A DNA stretch of 64,000 nucleotides from Stenotrophomonas sp. WZN-1 (GCF_002192255.1 NZ_CP021768.1:310001-374000); one strand, 5' to 3'; counted from the first letter of the stretch, positions 26,092 through 34,906 are shown. The notes: generated by a model not told the origin, from the letters alone. Numbers and translations are program-made.

Positions 26092-27191
26092 CGTGCGGCC
26101 TCCTTCGGTTGCTCGACGTTGCCGGTGGCGCGCTCGCGTTCGCGGCGGTTGAAGGACTGCGAGTACACGGCGGAGCGGGCCGCCAGGATCGGATCGTCAC
26201 TGCCACGCACGCCACTGGGCAGGATCAGCGGATCGAAATTGATCTGCCCGCACGCGCCCTGTTCCTGCGACTGCATGCGGTCCAGGCTGAGTACGCCGGC
26301 CACCACCTGATCACGCGACTCGGGCCACGGCACCGACGGATCATCGATGGCATCGCCGGGCTCGGCGGTGGTCACGACCAGGTTCCAGCGCACCGGGCCG
26401 CTGGCCAGGCGCTGCTGCAGTTCCTGGCTGAGGAAATCGACGCTGGCCTGCTTGCGGGTTTCCGCATCCATCTCCACCACCGGCGCCTGCGGTTGCCAGC
26501 GCCAGCGCACCGCGCGTTTCTGCCCCTGCGCGTTGGTGAACCAGAAGCTGTTGACGCTGTTGAAGGTGGTGTCGGCCCAACTGCTGGTCCACGGCGCCGT
26601 CTTGGCCCACTGCTGGAAGGCCTGTGCACTGGGGTACTTGGCCAGCACCGCGGCCATCTTCTGCGGGTCGGGCTTGCCGGTAGCCGGGTCGGGAATGGAG
26701 GCGCGCGTCTGCTCGTAGAACGCCTCGGCGTTGGGCACGGCGAAGAACGGGAAGCTGTTCATCGCCATGCGCCATTCCTGGCCATCATCGCTGACCATCT
26801 GCACTGCGAGGCTGCGTACGCGCGCGGTGTTGTCGGCGCCGTACGGGTCGCCGCCGCCGATCGACAGGCGGCCCATCACCGGCACGCGGCGTTGCGAGAA
26901 CACCCGTGCACTGGACAGGGTGGGGGCCTGCGCGCTGGGTTCGAACCAGCCGCTCACGCAGATGCCCTTGCTGTGCGCGCGGCGGAAGCCGGGATGGGCC
27001 GGTCCGGTGGCCTCGATGGTGTCGGTGAAGCGCTGTGCGGTGAGGCGGTCGCCAATCCAGCCGGCCAGCCAGGCAAAGGCCAGCGCGACAGCACCCAGGA
27101 TGAGCGCGATCAGTGCGATCCAGAGCAGCGGCGAATGCCTGCGCGGAGCGCCCGCTGCCTGGCCGGCGCGGGTGTAGCGGAAGAGCGACAT
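26088..27191 (-). CDS. membrane-anchored catalase-like peroxidase
   Basis: 367 residues. Unlike normal catalase (~480), this is the short catalase-related peroxidase type (SrpA-like). An N-terminal membrane helix at ~22-43 is followed by the periplasmic heme domain. The distal histidine H73 is in RRAHSKG, and the proximal heme tyrosine Y343 is in ARSAVYSQSF. Removes peroxide outside the cytosol, probably with electrons from the cytochrome b561 encoded immediately downstream. The start at 27191 gives MSLFRYTRAGQ with AGGA upstream. Confidence 0.88.
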   Translation of the reverse strand: MSLFRYTRAGQAAGAPRRHSPLLWIALIALILGAVALAFAWLAGWIGDRLTAQRFTDTIEATGPAHPGFRRAHSKGICVSGWFEPSAQAPTLSSARVFSQRRVPVMGRLSIGGGDPYGADNTARVRSLAVQMVSDDGQEWRMAMNSFPFFAVPNAEAFYEQTRASIPDPATGKPDPQKMAAVLAKYPSAQAFQQWAKTAPWTSSWADTTFNSVNSFWFTNAQGQKRAVRWRWQPQAPVVEMDAETRKQASVDFLSQELQQRLASGPVRWNLVVTTAEPGDAIDDPSVPWPESRDQVVAGVLSLDRMQSQEQGACGQINFDPLILPSGVRGSDDPILAARSAVYSQSFNRRERERATGNVEQPKEAAR

Positions 27192-27298
27192 GGTCGGGTT
27201 CCTGCCTTCACGGAGCGTGTGGGTGGTCGACCCACACATCCTCGCAGAACCCGGCCGGGGCCGAAATTCAATTTTTCGTCAGATTTGCCGGGGACGGC

Positions 27299-27319
27299 GT
27301 GCCGACCATCGGTCGGCAC
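27299..27319. repeat. small REP palindrome
   Basis: GTGCCGACC pairs with GGTCGGCAC across ATC. It lies between the aminopeptidase stop and the catalase-like promoter. Confidence 0.6.
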
Positions 27320-27327
27320 CCACCCGA

Positions 27328-28695
27328 TCAGCTGTAGCGCTGCTTCAGCATCGCCCACGCCGAACGCAGTGCCAGCGCTTCGCCACCGGCCGGACGGCCC
27401 GGGCGTTCGCCATCATTCCAGGCGTACACGTCCAGGTGCGCCCAGCGCTGGCCGTCTTCCAGGAAACGCTCGAGGTACAGCGCGGCGGTCACCGAGCCGG
27501 CCATGCGCGAACCGGCGTTGGCGAGGTCGGCGATGCCGCTGCTCAGGTAACGCAGGTAGGGGCGCCACAACGGCATGCGCCAGACCGGGTCGCGGGTCGC
27601 GTCGCCGGCCTGCAGCCACTGCTGGGCCACGCTGTCGTCATTGCTGAAGAGCGCCGGCAGGTCCGGGCCCAGTGCGATGCGTGCGGCACCGGTAAGGGTG
27701 GCGAAGTCCAGCACCAGGTCCGGCTTCTGCTCACCGGCGAAGGTCAGCGCATCGCACAGGATCACGCGGCCTTCGGCATCGGTGTTGTCGATCTCCACGC
27801 TCAGGCCCTTGCGGGTGGCGATCACTTCGCCCGGGCGGAAGGCATCCGGACCGATCGCGTTTTCCACCGCCGGCACCAGCAGGGTCAGGCGCACCGGCAG
27901 CCCGCGTGCCATCACCAGGCCGGCCAGCGCCAGTGCATGCGCGGCGCCGCCCATGTCCTTCTTCATGTTGCGCATGCCGTCGGCCGGCTTGATGTCCAGG
28001 CCGCCGGTATCGAAGCACACGCCCTTGCCGACCAGCACCAGTGCCGGATCGGTGTCCTTGCCCCAGCGCAGCACCACCAGACGCGGCGCGCGGTGCGATG
28101 CACGGCCCACGGCGTGGATGGCCGGGAAGTTCTGCTTCAGCAGCTCATCGCCGGTGATCGCTTCGACCTGCGCGCCATGCGCATCGGCCAGGGCGCGTGC
28201 GGCGTCTTCCAGCTGCTGCGGGCCCATGTCTTCGGTCGGCGTGTTGACCCAGTCGCGCACGCGCAGGCTGGCGGCGATCAGATCGGCCACTTCGCCGGTC
28301 GGCTCAGCCACCAGGCGCGCAGGTGCGCGGTTGCGCTTGCGGTAGCGGTCGAAGCGGTAGCTGCCCAGGCCCCAGCCCAGCTGCAGCAGGGCCAGTTCAG
28401 CGGCCGGCAGTTCGCTGGCCAGCTGCCACACGCTGCCCTCCGGCAGGGCGTGCGGGGCATGCGCATAGCTGTAGGCATCACCACGATCACCCACACCCAT
28501 CACCGCACCGACCAGGCCATCGGTGCCGGGCAGCAGGGCCACGCTGTGTGCGCCGGCGGTGAAACCCTGCGATGCCAGCCAGGCCTGGGTGGCGGCTGGC
28601 TGGCCGTCCTTCCAGGCGGCGAACTGCTCGCGGTCCAGCACGTACAGCGGTAGCGCTGCGGCGGTGTCGGTGGTGAAACCAGTGATCTCGCTCAT
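27328..28695 (-). CDS. M17 leucyl aminopeptidase family protein
   Basis: 455 residues. Cytosolic zinc/manganese aminopeptidase. The M17 hallmarks are present: metal-binding VGKGVCFDTGGLDIKP (Lys and Asp), a later Asp in NMKKDMGGAAH, and NTDAEGR with the bridging Asp/Glu and catalytic Arg. The N-terminal ~150 residues are a weaker macro-type domain, so it may be a PepB-like branch instead of PepA. Starts three bases after the HAD hydrolase stop, so the two are co-transcribed. Confidence 0.9.
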   Translation of the reverse strand: MSEITGFTTDTAAALPLYVLDREQFAAWKDGQPAATQAWLASQGFTAGAHSVALLPGTDGLVGAVMGVGDRGDAYSYAHAPHALPEGSVWQLASELPAAELALLQLGWGLGSYRFDRYRKRNRAPARLVAEPTGEVADLIAASLRVRDWVNTPTEDMGPQQLEDAARALADAHGAQVEAITGDELLKQNFPAIHAVGRASHRAPRLVVLRWGKDTDPALVLVGKGVCFDTGGLDIKPADGMRNMKKDMGGAAHALALAGLVMARGLPVRLTLLVPAVENAIGPDAFRPGEVIATRKGLSVEIDNTDAEGRVILCDALTFAGEQKPDLVLDFATLTGAARIALGPDLPALFSNDDSVAQQWLQAGDATRDPVWRMPLWRPYLRYLSSGIADLANAGSRMAGSVTAALYLERFLEDGQRWAHLDVYAWNDGERPGRPAGGEALALRSAWAMLKQRYS

Positions 28696-28698
28696 GCG

Positions 28699-29418
28699 TC
28701 AGGTACTCCGGGATGCGGCGGCGTCGAGGTTGGCGTCCAACCAGTCGGCCAGGCCGGTAAGGGTGTCGAACTGCAGGTCCGGCTGCAGCTGCGGATGGGT
28801 CCAGGTGGCTGCTTCGCGGTTGATCCAGCACCCGCGCAGGCCGGCGGCGATCGCCCCGGCCACGTCCATCTCGGCATGGTCGCCGACATGCAGTACCTGT
28901 GCCGGTGCCACACCCAGGCGGGCGCAGGCGGCGTGGAAGATGCTCGCCTCGGGCTTGGCTGCGCCGTGCTCGCGCGCGCCCAGCTGGAAGGCGAAATGAT
29001 GGGCCAGGCCGATCCGCTCCAGATCGGCGTTGCCATTGCTCAGCGCTGCCACCGGCACCCGCGCGGCAATCCGCGCCAACGCATCGATCGCATCGGGGTA
29101 GCACTCGACCTGGTTGCGTGCGGCGAAGAACACGTCATACGCCGGTTCCAGCAGATCGAGGCTGGCGCCGCTGCTGTGCAGGGCTTCGTGCAGGGTCAGC
29201 CGGCGCAGCGCGCTCAGGTCGTGGTGGAGGTGCGGATGGGCGTGGTACAGGCGCTCGCGCAGTTCGCGCATCACCGCCACCGGATACATCGCAGCGGTGG
29301 CGGGGCTGTGTTCACGCATCCACTCGTGCAGGACCAGGTCGATGCGGGCGCCGATCGGAGCGAACGGCCACAGCGTGTCGTCAAGGTCGAGAGTGATGGC
29401 TTGGACGGGGAAATTCAC
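28699..29418 (-). CDS. HAD-like hydrolase (YigB type)
   Basis: 239 residues. HAD motif 1 is LDLDDTLWP with the nucleophile aspartate, motif 2 is ALSNGN, motif 3 Lys lies in AAKPEASIF, and motif 4 is HVGDHAEMDV. The layout is like YigB, a flavin-pathway phosphatase, but many HAD enzymes share it and the substrate is open. Start is a GTG at 29418. It is the first gene of a two-gene unit with the aminopeptidase. Confidence 0.85.
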   Translation of the reverse strand: MNFPVQAITLDLDDTLWPFAPIGARIDLVLHEWMREHSPATAAMYPVAVMRELRERLYHAHPHLHHDLSALRRLTLHEALHSSGASLDLLEPAYDVFFAARNQVECYPDAIDALARIAARVPVAALSNGNADLERIGLAHHFAFQLGAREHGAAKPEASIFHAACARLGVAPAQVLHVGDHAEMDVAGAIAAGLRGCWINREAATWTHPQLQPDLQFDTLTGLADWLDANLDAAASRST

Positions 29419-29449
29419 CCCGCCATTCTACGCCTGCCCGCGCGGGCTT

Positions 29450-30559
29450 TCATTCCAGCAGCCGGGCCCAGCCCTGCATGCCGTCCAGTCGCGCCAGCAC
29501 CAGCTTGATGCAGACCAGCAGCGGCACTGCCAGCAGCAGGCCGATCATGCCCCAGGCCCAGCCGAACACCATCAGCGCCAGGATCAGCACCAGCGGCGAC
29601 AGCTTCATGCGCCGGCCCAGTACGATCGGGGTCACCATCTGCCCTTCCAGGGTGTGCAGGGCCAGATAGGCCGCGGCTGGCAGCAGGGCCTGCAGCGGGT
29701 CGCGGAATTCCACGAAGCCCATCAGCAGCATCAGCGCCACGCCGATCAACGGACCCACATACGGAGCAAAATTCAGCAGTGCGGCCACCGTGCCCCACAA
29801 CAGCGCTTCCTGCAGGCCGATGCCGAGCAGCATCAGTATGCCGGCGAACACCAGCCCGACCAGGGTGTTGATCACGCTGATGGTCAGCACATAGCGCGAA
29901 ACCTCGCGCTCGATCGAACGCAGGATGTCGGTGGTGAAACGCTGCTGCTGGCGGTTCGGGAACAGGGCGATCGCCGCGCGCTGCAGGCTCTGCCCGTAGA
30001 TCATGAAGAACAGGGTCAGCAGCACCACCGCCAGCACCGAGGCGGCCAGCCGCGGCGCACGGGTCAGCATGCGGTACGGGTCGTCCAGCTGGGCGCGGAT
30101 CACCTGCACCTTGCGGTTGCTGTCGCCACCGGCAACACGGGCGAAGTTTTCCGCGGCCTGGTTGGCCTGCTGCACCGGCTTGGTCAGGTCCTGCACCTGG
30201 CGGGCAACCTTGCGCAGCTGCTGCGGTGCTTCCTGCGCCCATTCCATCGCCGGGCCGATCAACTGCACCGCCAGCGAACCGGTCACGCCCAGGCCCGCAC
30301 CGAGGATCAGCAGTGCGCCCAGCGCACGCGGAATCCACAGCTTCTGCAGCAGGCGCAGGATCGGGTTGCCGACCAGCGCGAAGAATATCGCCAGCAGCAC
30401 CGGCAGGATGATGTCCTGCGCCGCCCACAGCGTGTAGCCCACCGCCAGGGTTGCCAGCACCACCAGCGACATTGGCCCGCGCGGGCGCGAGGGGGGCGGC
30501 AGCGGCGCTTCCGCATGCTGCGGATCGGCCGGTGACGGGGACAGGAGGGACTCGCTCAT
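29450..30559 (-). CDS. AI-2E family transporter
   Basis: 369 residues, seven or eight membrane segments. The family hallmarks are visible: a long helical loop between segments 2 and 3 (~95-150), the FAPYVGPLIG motif, and the late GRRMKLSPLVLILALMVFGW stretch. Proteins of this family (formerly PerM/TqsA-like) export the quorum signal AI-2 or ions in some bacteria, but the job varies. The ATG at 30559 is chosen; the Arg/Pro-rich upstream frame is not protein-like. Confidence 0.87.
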   Translation of the reverse strand: MSESLLSPSPADPQHAEAPLPPPSRPRGPMSLVVLATLAVGYTLWAAQDIILPVLLAIFFALVGNPILRLLQKLWIPRALGALLILGAGLGVTGSLAVQLIGPAMEWAQEAPQQLRKVARQVQDLTKPVQQANQAAENFARVAGGDSNRKVQVIRAQLDDPYRMLTRAPRLAASVLAVVLLTLFFMIYGQSLQRAAIALFPNRQQQRFTTDILRSIEREVSRYVLTISVINTLVGLVFAGILMLLGIGLQEALLWGTVAALLNFAPYVGPLIGVALMLLMGFVEFRDPLQALLPAAAYLALHTLEGQMVTPIVLGRRMKLSPLVLILALMVFGWAWGMIGLLLAVPLLVCIKLVLARLDGMQGWARLLE

Positions 30560-30626
30560 CGACGCACCAGCCGGGAAGGGGAGCGCATTATCCGCCGGCC
30601 GCGATCGGCGCGGCGGATGCCGTGAA

Positions 30627-31082
30627 TCAACGTTCGGACAGCTCGGTGGCCGCTTCGGCCGGGCGCGGTTCGCGCAGTTCCGGTTCGGGTTCCGGGCGTG
30701 GTGCCGGTGCAGCCGGTGCTTCAGCAGCGGAGGCCGCCGCTGAAGCCTGTTCGCTGGCCTCGCCGGCTTCTTCGGCCGCGTCGTCGGCGGTGGCGGCCGC
30801 CTGCGCCGCCATCGCCGTGGCGAAGGCAGCCTGCGCGCTGGCAAACAGGTTCGAGACCGAACCCACCATCTGCAGCCAGCGGGCACCGTTGGCCTTGCCC
30901 GGCACTTCCAGCTTGCCGGCAATGAAGCCACCGGCCAGGCCGACCACCACGATGCGCAGTGGCGACCAGCCCTGGCGCCAGACCTGGCTGAGCGTGGACC
31001 AGTGGTCCTGGGTCTCGACCAGGCGCACGGTCACCACCTGTTCGCAGCGTTTCACCCGCCGCTGCAGCGCACCGAACTTCAT
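30627..31082 (-). CDS. YqjK-position hypothetical protein
   Basis: 151 residues. A short basic N-terminus, then WRQGWSPLRIVVVGLAGGFIAG as a single membrane segment, then a low-complexity tail rich in Ala, Glu and Pro. No family was recognised. The start at 31082 overlaps the stop of the holin-like gene (ATGA). By position (after YqjD/YqjE-like genes) it may stand in for YqjK, but the sequence does not show this. Confidence 0.6.
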   Translation of the reverse strand: MKFGALQRRVKRCEQVVTVRLVETQDHWSTLSQVWRQGWSPLRIVVVGLAGGFIAGKLEVPGKANGARWLQMVGSVSNLFASAQAAFATAMAAQAAATADDAAEEAGEASEQASAAASAAEAPAAPAPRPEPEPELREPRPAEAATELSER

Positions 31083-31549
31083 GGCTTGCCCTCCGGCAAC
31101 TGCACATCGGCATCGGGGTCGTCTTCGCTGGGCTCGTCGAACAGGCCCAGGCGTGACAGCTGGCGCCGGGTGGCGTGCATGCCGGTGTGGTGGAAGAAGT
31201 AGGACACCCGCCAGATCGCATAGCCGGTGACGGCCAGGCTCAGCAACGAGGTGATCAGCAGCGCCTGCAGCCAGCTCAGGCCCCAGCTCTGCAGCAGGGC
31301 GATGAGGGTGGCGGCCATCAGCAACCACGCCGACGCACCGAACACGATCGCCACGCCGGCCCAGGCCAGCGCACGACCGAACGCGCTGCGTGCCAGCGCG
31401 AAGTCGGCCGAGGCCAGGCGGCGCAGCGACCGCAGTGAATGCTTGGCCGAATCGGCGGCGGCACGACCGGCCGCGCCGACCTGGCGGATGCTCTCATCCA
31501 GCGGCGGGGTGGCCGCCGGATCAGGGGCTTGCGCGTTGTCTTCGCTCAC
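31079..31549 (-). CDS. phage holin family / YqjE-like membrane protein
   Basis: 156 residues with two close membrane helices at ~62-88 (GVAIVFGASAWLLMAATLIAL) and ~92-114 (WLQALLITSLLSLAVTGYAI), flanked by soluble tails. This matches the DUF1469 / YqjE type, once called phage holin superfamily III; here the context is chromosomal, not phage. GTG start at 31549, 8 bases after the preceding stop. Middle gene of a three-gene stress-linked operon. Confidence 0.8.
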   Translation of the reverse strand: MSEDNAQAPDPAATPPLDESIRQVGAAGRAAADSAKHSLRSLRRLASADFALARSAFGRALAWAGVAIVFGASAWLLMAATLIALLQSWGLSWLQALLITSLLSLAVTGYAIWRVSYFFHHTGMHATRRQLSRLGLFDEPSEDDPDADVQLPEGKP

Positions 31550-31557
31550 GCCGCGGC

Positions 31558-31923
31558 TTACTTGTCGCTGCTGCCGCGGGCCAGCTTGGCGATGATCCAG
31601 CCGGCAGCGAAGGCGACGCCGAACGAGGCCAGCGGGCGCTCGCGGATCAGTTCGGCCGCGCTGTCGATCAGATCCTTGCCCTTGTCCATCAACGCGTCGA
31701 CCTGTTCCTTGGCAGCGGCACCGCCGAACTCGGCGGCGGCCAGGCCGGACAGCGCGCTGTCGGACAGTTCAGCCTTGACGTTGGCCTTGCCGATGCGCAG
31801 TTCGTCGGTCGCGGCACCGGTTGCGCCCTTGATCGCACCGCCGGCGGCCGTGGCGGCCTGCTTCAGGTGGGAACCGGCTTCACCCAGGTGTTCCTTCAGG
31901 TTCTCGGTATTGGTGGGGCTCAT
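31558..31923 (-). CDS. ElaB/YqjD/DUF883-like membrane-anchored protein
   Basis: 121 residues. A long soluble Ala/Lys/Glu helix is followed by a C-terminal glycine-containing membrane anchor (PLASFGVAFAAGWIIAKLA) with RERP just before it, the usual ElaB/YqjD signature. In E. coli such proteins bind ribosomes at the membrane in stationary phase. GGAGTG precedes the ATG at 31923. First gene of the three-gene unit. Confidence 0.85.
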   Translation of the reverse strand: MSPTNTENLKEHLGEAGSHLKQAATAAGGAIKGATGAATDELRIGKANVKAELSDSALSGLAAAEFGGAAAKEQVDALMDKGKDLIDSAAELIRERPLASFGVAFAAGWIIAKLARGSSDK

Positions 31924-32024
31924 CGAATCACTCCTGTTGCGATGGGGGAACGGGTGTCGGCGGTGCCGACCTGGACTGACAGCAATAGCATTGCCGGGGT
32001 ATAGGGGGTGTTACGGCTGGGCGA

Positions 32025-33458
32025 TCAGCGCATCACGAGCTGGCCCTGCTGCTGGCCATTGTTGCGCAGCACGCGCACCACCAGGGTCGGCGGGCGTTGC
32101 TGGAAATTGGCTCGCCAGCTGGCCAGGTCGGCGAATTCACCCACGGTGGCGTCGGTGATGATATCGCCCTGCTGCAGGCCGTTGATCGCCGCGCGGCTGC
32201 CGCGCTTGACCTCGCTGACCAGCACGCCGCCGACGCCCGACTGCCGCAGCGACTCGGGCAGGTCGACGAAGGTGGCACCGGTCAGCCGCGGGTCCAGGCT
32301 CTCACCGGTGACCGCACGCGCCTGTTCCTTCAGCGTTGCCTTGATCTGCAGTGGCTTGCCTTCGCGGCGGACGTCCAGCGCCAGCGGACTGCCGACCGCC
32401 GCCAGGCCTTCGACGTTGTGCAGGGCTTCGGCGCTGTCCACGCGCTGGCCGTTGGCCGAGACGACCACGTCGCCCGGCTTCAGTCCGGCCGCGGCGGCGG
32501 CCGAGCCGGCCAGCACGCGGGTGATCAGCGCACCCCGCGTTTCGCCCAGGCCCAGCCCCTGCGCGATCTGCGAGGTCAGGTTCTGGCTCTCCACGCCCAG
32601 CGTGCCGCGCACCACCACCCCGTGCTTGACCAGCTGGTCGACCACGCTGCGCGCCAGATTGGACGGAATCGCCAGGCCCAGGCCGATGTTGCCGGCCATG
32701 CTGCCCTGCGGGTTGAAGCTGGCGGTATTGATGCCGACCAGCTGGCCCTGCAGGTCGACCAGCGCACCGCCGGAGTTACCGGGGTTGATCGACGCATCGG
32801 TCTGGATGAAGTTCTGGTAGCCCAGGCCACGGATGCCGCTGCGGCCCACCGCCGAGACGATGCCCGAGGTGACCGTCTGGCTGAAGCCGAACGGGTTGCC
32901 GATGGCCACCACGAAGTCGCCTACCCGCAGCTGGTCGCTGTTGCCGAGCTTGATGTCGGTCAGGTTCTGCGCCGGGATGCGGATCAGCGCGATGTCGGTA
33001 TCACGGTCCGAACCGAGGAACTCGGCCTTCACCGTGCGCCCGTCGGCCAGTGTCACCTGCACGTCATCGGCGTTCTCGATGACATGGTGGTTGGTCAGCA
33101 CCAGGCCTTCCTTGGCGTCGATGATCACGCCGGAGCCGAGCGATTCGTTGATGCGCTCCTGCGGGATGTCCGGGAACAGGCGGCGGAAGAACGGGTCGTT
33201 GAAGAAGGGGTTGCGCACGCGCACCACCTGCTTGGTGTTGACGCTGACCACCGCCGGCATCGCCTTTTCCAGCATCGGCGCCAGCGATGGCACCGCCTGC
33301 CCGGCCACCGAGGCCGGCAGTGCAGCGCTGGTTGGCAAGACCGCTGGCAGCGGTGCGGCATCGGCCCGGTTGTCCAGGTGGGCATTGATGCCGGTGGCAA
33401 CGAAGCCACCGAAGGCGGCGGCGATTGCGAGCGTAAGCAGGGTGGGAAGCGGTCGCAT
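32025..33458 (-). CDS. DegP/DegQ/MucD-type serine protease
   Basis: 477 residues. Signal peptide, then trypsin-like domain with the triad H125 (TNHHVI), D155 (DRDTDIAL) and S229 (NPGNSGGAL), then two PDZ domains at ~275-365 and ~385-470. Acts as a periplasmic protease/chaperone that clears misfolded envelope proteins. Length and missing Q-linker fit DegQ/MucD better than DegP. The start at 33458 gives MRPLPTLLTLAI. Single gene with its own promoter in the long gap to its right. Confidence 0.92.
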   Translation of the reverse strand: MRPLPTLLTLAIAAAFGGFVATGINAHLDNRADAAPLPAVLPTSAALPASVAGQAVPSLAPMLEKAMPAVVSVNTKQVVRVRNPFFNDPFFRRLFPDIPQERINESLGSGVIIDAKEGLVLTNHHVIENADDVQVTLADGRTVKAEFLGSDRDTDIALIRIPAQNLTDIKLGNSDQLRVGDFVVAIGNPFGFSQTVTSGIVSAVGRSGIRGLGYQNFIQTDASINPGNSGGALVDLQGQLVGINTASFNPQGSMAGNIGLGLAIPSNLARSVVDQLVKHGVVVRGTLGVESQNLTSQIAQGLGLGETRGALITRVLAGSAAAAAGLKPGDVVVSANGQRVDSAEALHNVEGLAAVGSPLALDVRREGKPLQIKATLKEQARAVTGESLDPRLTGATFVDLPESLRQSGVGGVLVSEVKRGSRAAINGLQQGDIITDATVGEFADLASWRANFQQRPPTLVVRVLRNNGQQQGQLVMR

Positions 33459-33786
33459 GGGAGTCGGTTCGCTGGCGTGGGTGGGGGCGGTTCGGCCCTA
33501 CGGTAAAACAGGCTGAACGAGTGTGTCGCGGTCTGGATAAATGCGCCATGAAAACCGCAGGCTGCGAAAGGAGCGTGCGGAGGCTGACAGCGAGGCGGTG
33601 GCGACACCACACGGGCGACGCCTGCACCCGCGAAGACGATCGCTTGGCGCGCGGACACAGACCGATACCTGCGCAGTTCCGCGCAACCAGGTGCCGCAAT
33701 GCGCCACAACACGCATCGGATGCCGCATCCGTGCAACGGCACGCAACGGCCATCTTCGAACGCGCGCTGGATGTGGCGTAGTCCTT

Positions 33787-33811
33787 AAAAAAAGGGGTTT
33801 CCTGAAAACCC
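33787..33811 (-). terminator. Rho-independent terminator on the minus strand
   Basis: GGGTTT-TCAGG-AAACCC then C and seven Ts when read on the minus strand. A strong small terminator in a gap with no minus-strand gene to its right. Confidence 0.8.
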
Positions 33812-33897
33812 ATCGCCGTTGCGGCAGCGGTGGGCTACACCATGGCCGTCGCATCAGATGCGATTGCGGGCGCGTGCCCCGTTCCACGATCGTCAAT
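33787..33897 (-). ncRNA. candidate small RNA
   Basis: About 110 bases on the minus strand. A possible -10 (TATACC, near 33900-33905) with a weak TTAAGT 18 bases upstream could start transcription near 33897. Inside is a hairpin TCGCAT-CTG-ATGCGA. It ends in a textbook terminator. There is no minus-strand protein gene that this terminator could serve: the next gene upstream is divergent. Promoter and product are inferred only. Confidence 0.4.
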
Positions 33898-33948
33898 GTC
33901 GGTATAGCATCGCCCCGTTTTGATACTTAAGGCCCGCAGGAGGGCAAC

Positions 33949-34857
33949 ATGAGCAACGGTAATGGTGTGTCGGTCGTGACCGACGCCGTCGAGAACGTCA
34001 AAGAAACCGCCACCAACGTCGGCGAGACCATCGCCCACGCCGCCGAAGACGCCGTGAAGTCGGTCAAGAAGACCGTCAAGCGCGCCACCAAGGCTGCCGG
34101 TACGCGCGTTGCCAAGGCCAAGAAGGCTGTGGCCAAGGTCGAGAAGACCGTTGCCAAGAAGGCCGAGAAGGCCGCCAAGTCGGTCGGCAAGACCGTTGCC
34201 AACGCCAAGAAGAAGCTGGAAGCCGCCAAGAAGAATGCCAAGGCCGAAGCCGCTGCCCTGAAGAAGGAAGTGGCCAAGAAGAAGGCCGCTGCGGGCAAGG
34301 CTGTGACCAAGAAGGCCGCTGCTGCGAAGAAGACCACCAAGGCCGCCACCAAGGCTGCCGGCAAGAAGGTCGCCACGGTGAAGAAGGCCGCCACCAAGAA
34401 GGCCGCCGTCGCGAAGAAGACCGTTGCCAAGAAGACCGCGGCCGCCAAGAAGGTCGTCGGCAAGAAGGTTGCTACCGCCAAGAAGGCTGTGGCCAAGAAG
34501 ACCGTCGCCGCCAAGAAGGTCGCCGGCAAGAAGGCCGTGGCTGCGAAGAAGGTTGTCGGCAAGAAGGTTGCCTCCACCAAGAAGGTCGCCACCAAGAAGA
34601 CCGCGGCTGCCAAGAAGGTGGTCGGCAAGAAGGCTGCCGTCGCCAAGAAGGCCGTCGGCAAGAAGGCTGCCGTCGCCAAGAAGGCGGTCGGCAAGAAGGC
34701 CGCCGTCGCCAAGAAGGCTGTCGGCAAGAACGCGGTGGGCAAGAAGGTTGCCGCCACCCGCAAGGCGGTCGCCAAGAAGGCTGCGCCGCTGAAGAAGGTC
34801 GCCGCCAAGAAGGCTCCGGCCAAGAAGGCCGTGCGCAAGGCCGCCAAGCGCAAGTAA
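33949..34857 (+). CDS. histone H1-like Lys/Ala-rich protein
   Basis: 302 residues. A short N-terminal part (to ~40: MSNGNGVSVVTDAVENVKET) is mixed; the rest is Lys, Ala and Val in KKA/KKV repeats without aromatic residues. This is the eukaryote-H1-like tail type found in several bacteria (HctB/AlgP-like), thought to bind DNA through charge. AlgP of Pseudomonas is a well known example that affects alginate. AGGAGGG precedes the ATG at 33949. The repetitive DNA causes long chance frames on the other strand. Confidence 0.85.
   Translation: MSNGNGVSVVTDAVENVKETATNVGETIAHAAEDAVKSVKKTVKRATKAAGTRVAKAKKAVAKVEKTVAKKAEKAAKSVGKTVANAKKKLEAAKKNAKAEAAALKKEVAKKKAAAGKAVTKKAAAAKKTTKAATKAAGKKVATVKKAATKKAAVAKKTVAKKTAAAKKVVGKKVATAKKAVAKKTVAAKKVAGKKAVAAKKVVGKKVASTKKVATKKTAAAKKVVGKKAAVAKKAVGKKAAVAKKAVGKKAAVAKKAVGKNAVGKKVAATRKAVAKKAAPLKKVAAKKAPAKKAVRKAAKRK
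34630..34728 (+). repeat. triplicated 33-bp unit inside the histone-like gene
   Basis: Three consecutive units each encode KAAVAKKAVGK, with synonymous changes. Length change by one unit would keep the frame, so copy number may differ between strains. Confidence 0.85.
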
Positions 34858-34871
34858 TCGCGCCGTGGCCG

Positions 34872-34906
34872 AAGGCCCTGCCACCCCACCGGGTGGTGGG
34901 GCCTTT
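34872..34906 (+). terminator. terminator after histone-like gene
   Basis: AAGGCCC pairs with GGGGCCTT and, inside it, CCACCC with GGGTGG; TTTCGCGTTTC follows. Located 15 bases past the stop. Confidence 0.8.

Larger units (their letters stand above)
33459..33948. other. 490-base gap upstream of histone-like gene
   Basis: No protein gene is supported. It contains the promoter side of the degP-like gene, a strong minus-strand terminator at 33787-33811 and a possible small RNA (see separate entries). Near the right end, TATAGC at 33903-33908 and the ribosome site AGGAGGG serve the rightward histone-like gene. Confidence 0.5.

Noticed and set aside
31079..31549. Phage holin as sign of a prophage
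   Set aside because: Sits in a YqjD/YqjE-like chromosomal operon; no other phage genes nearby.
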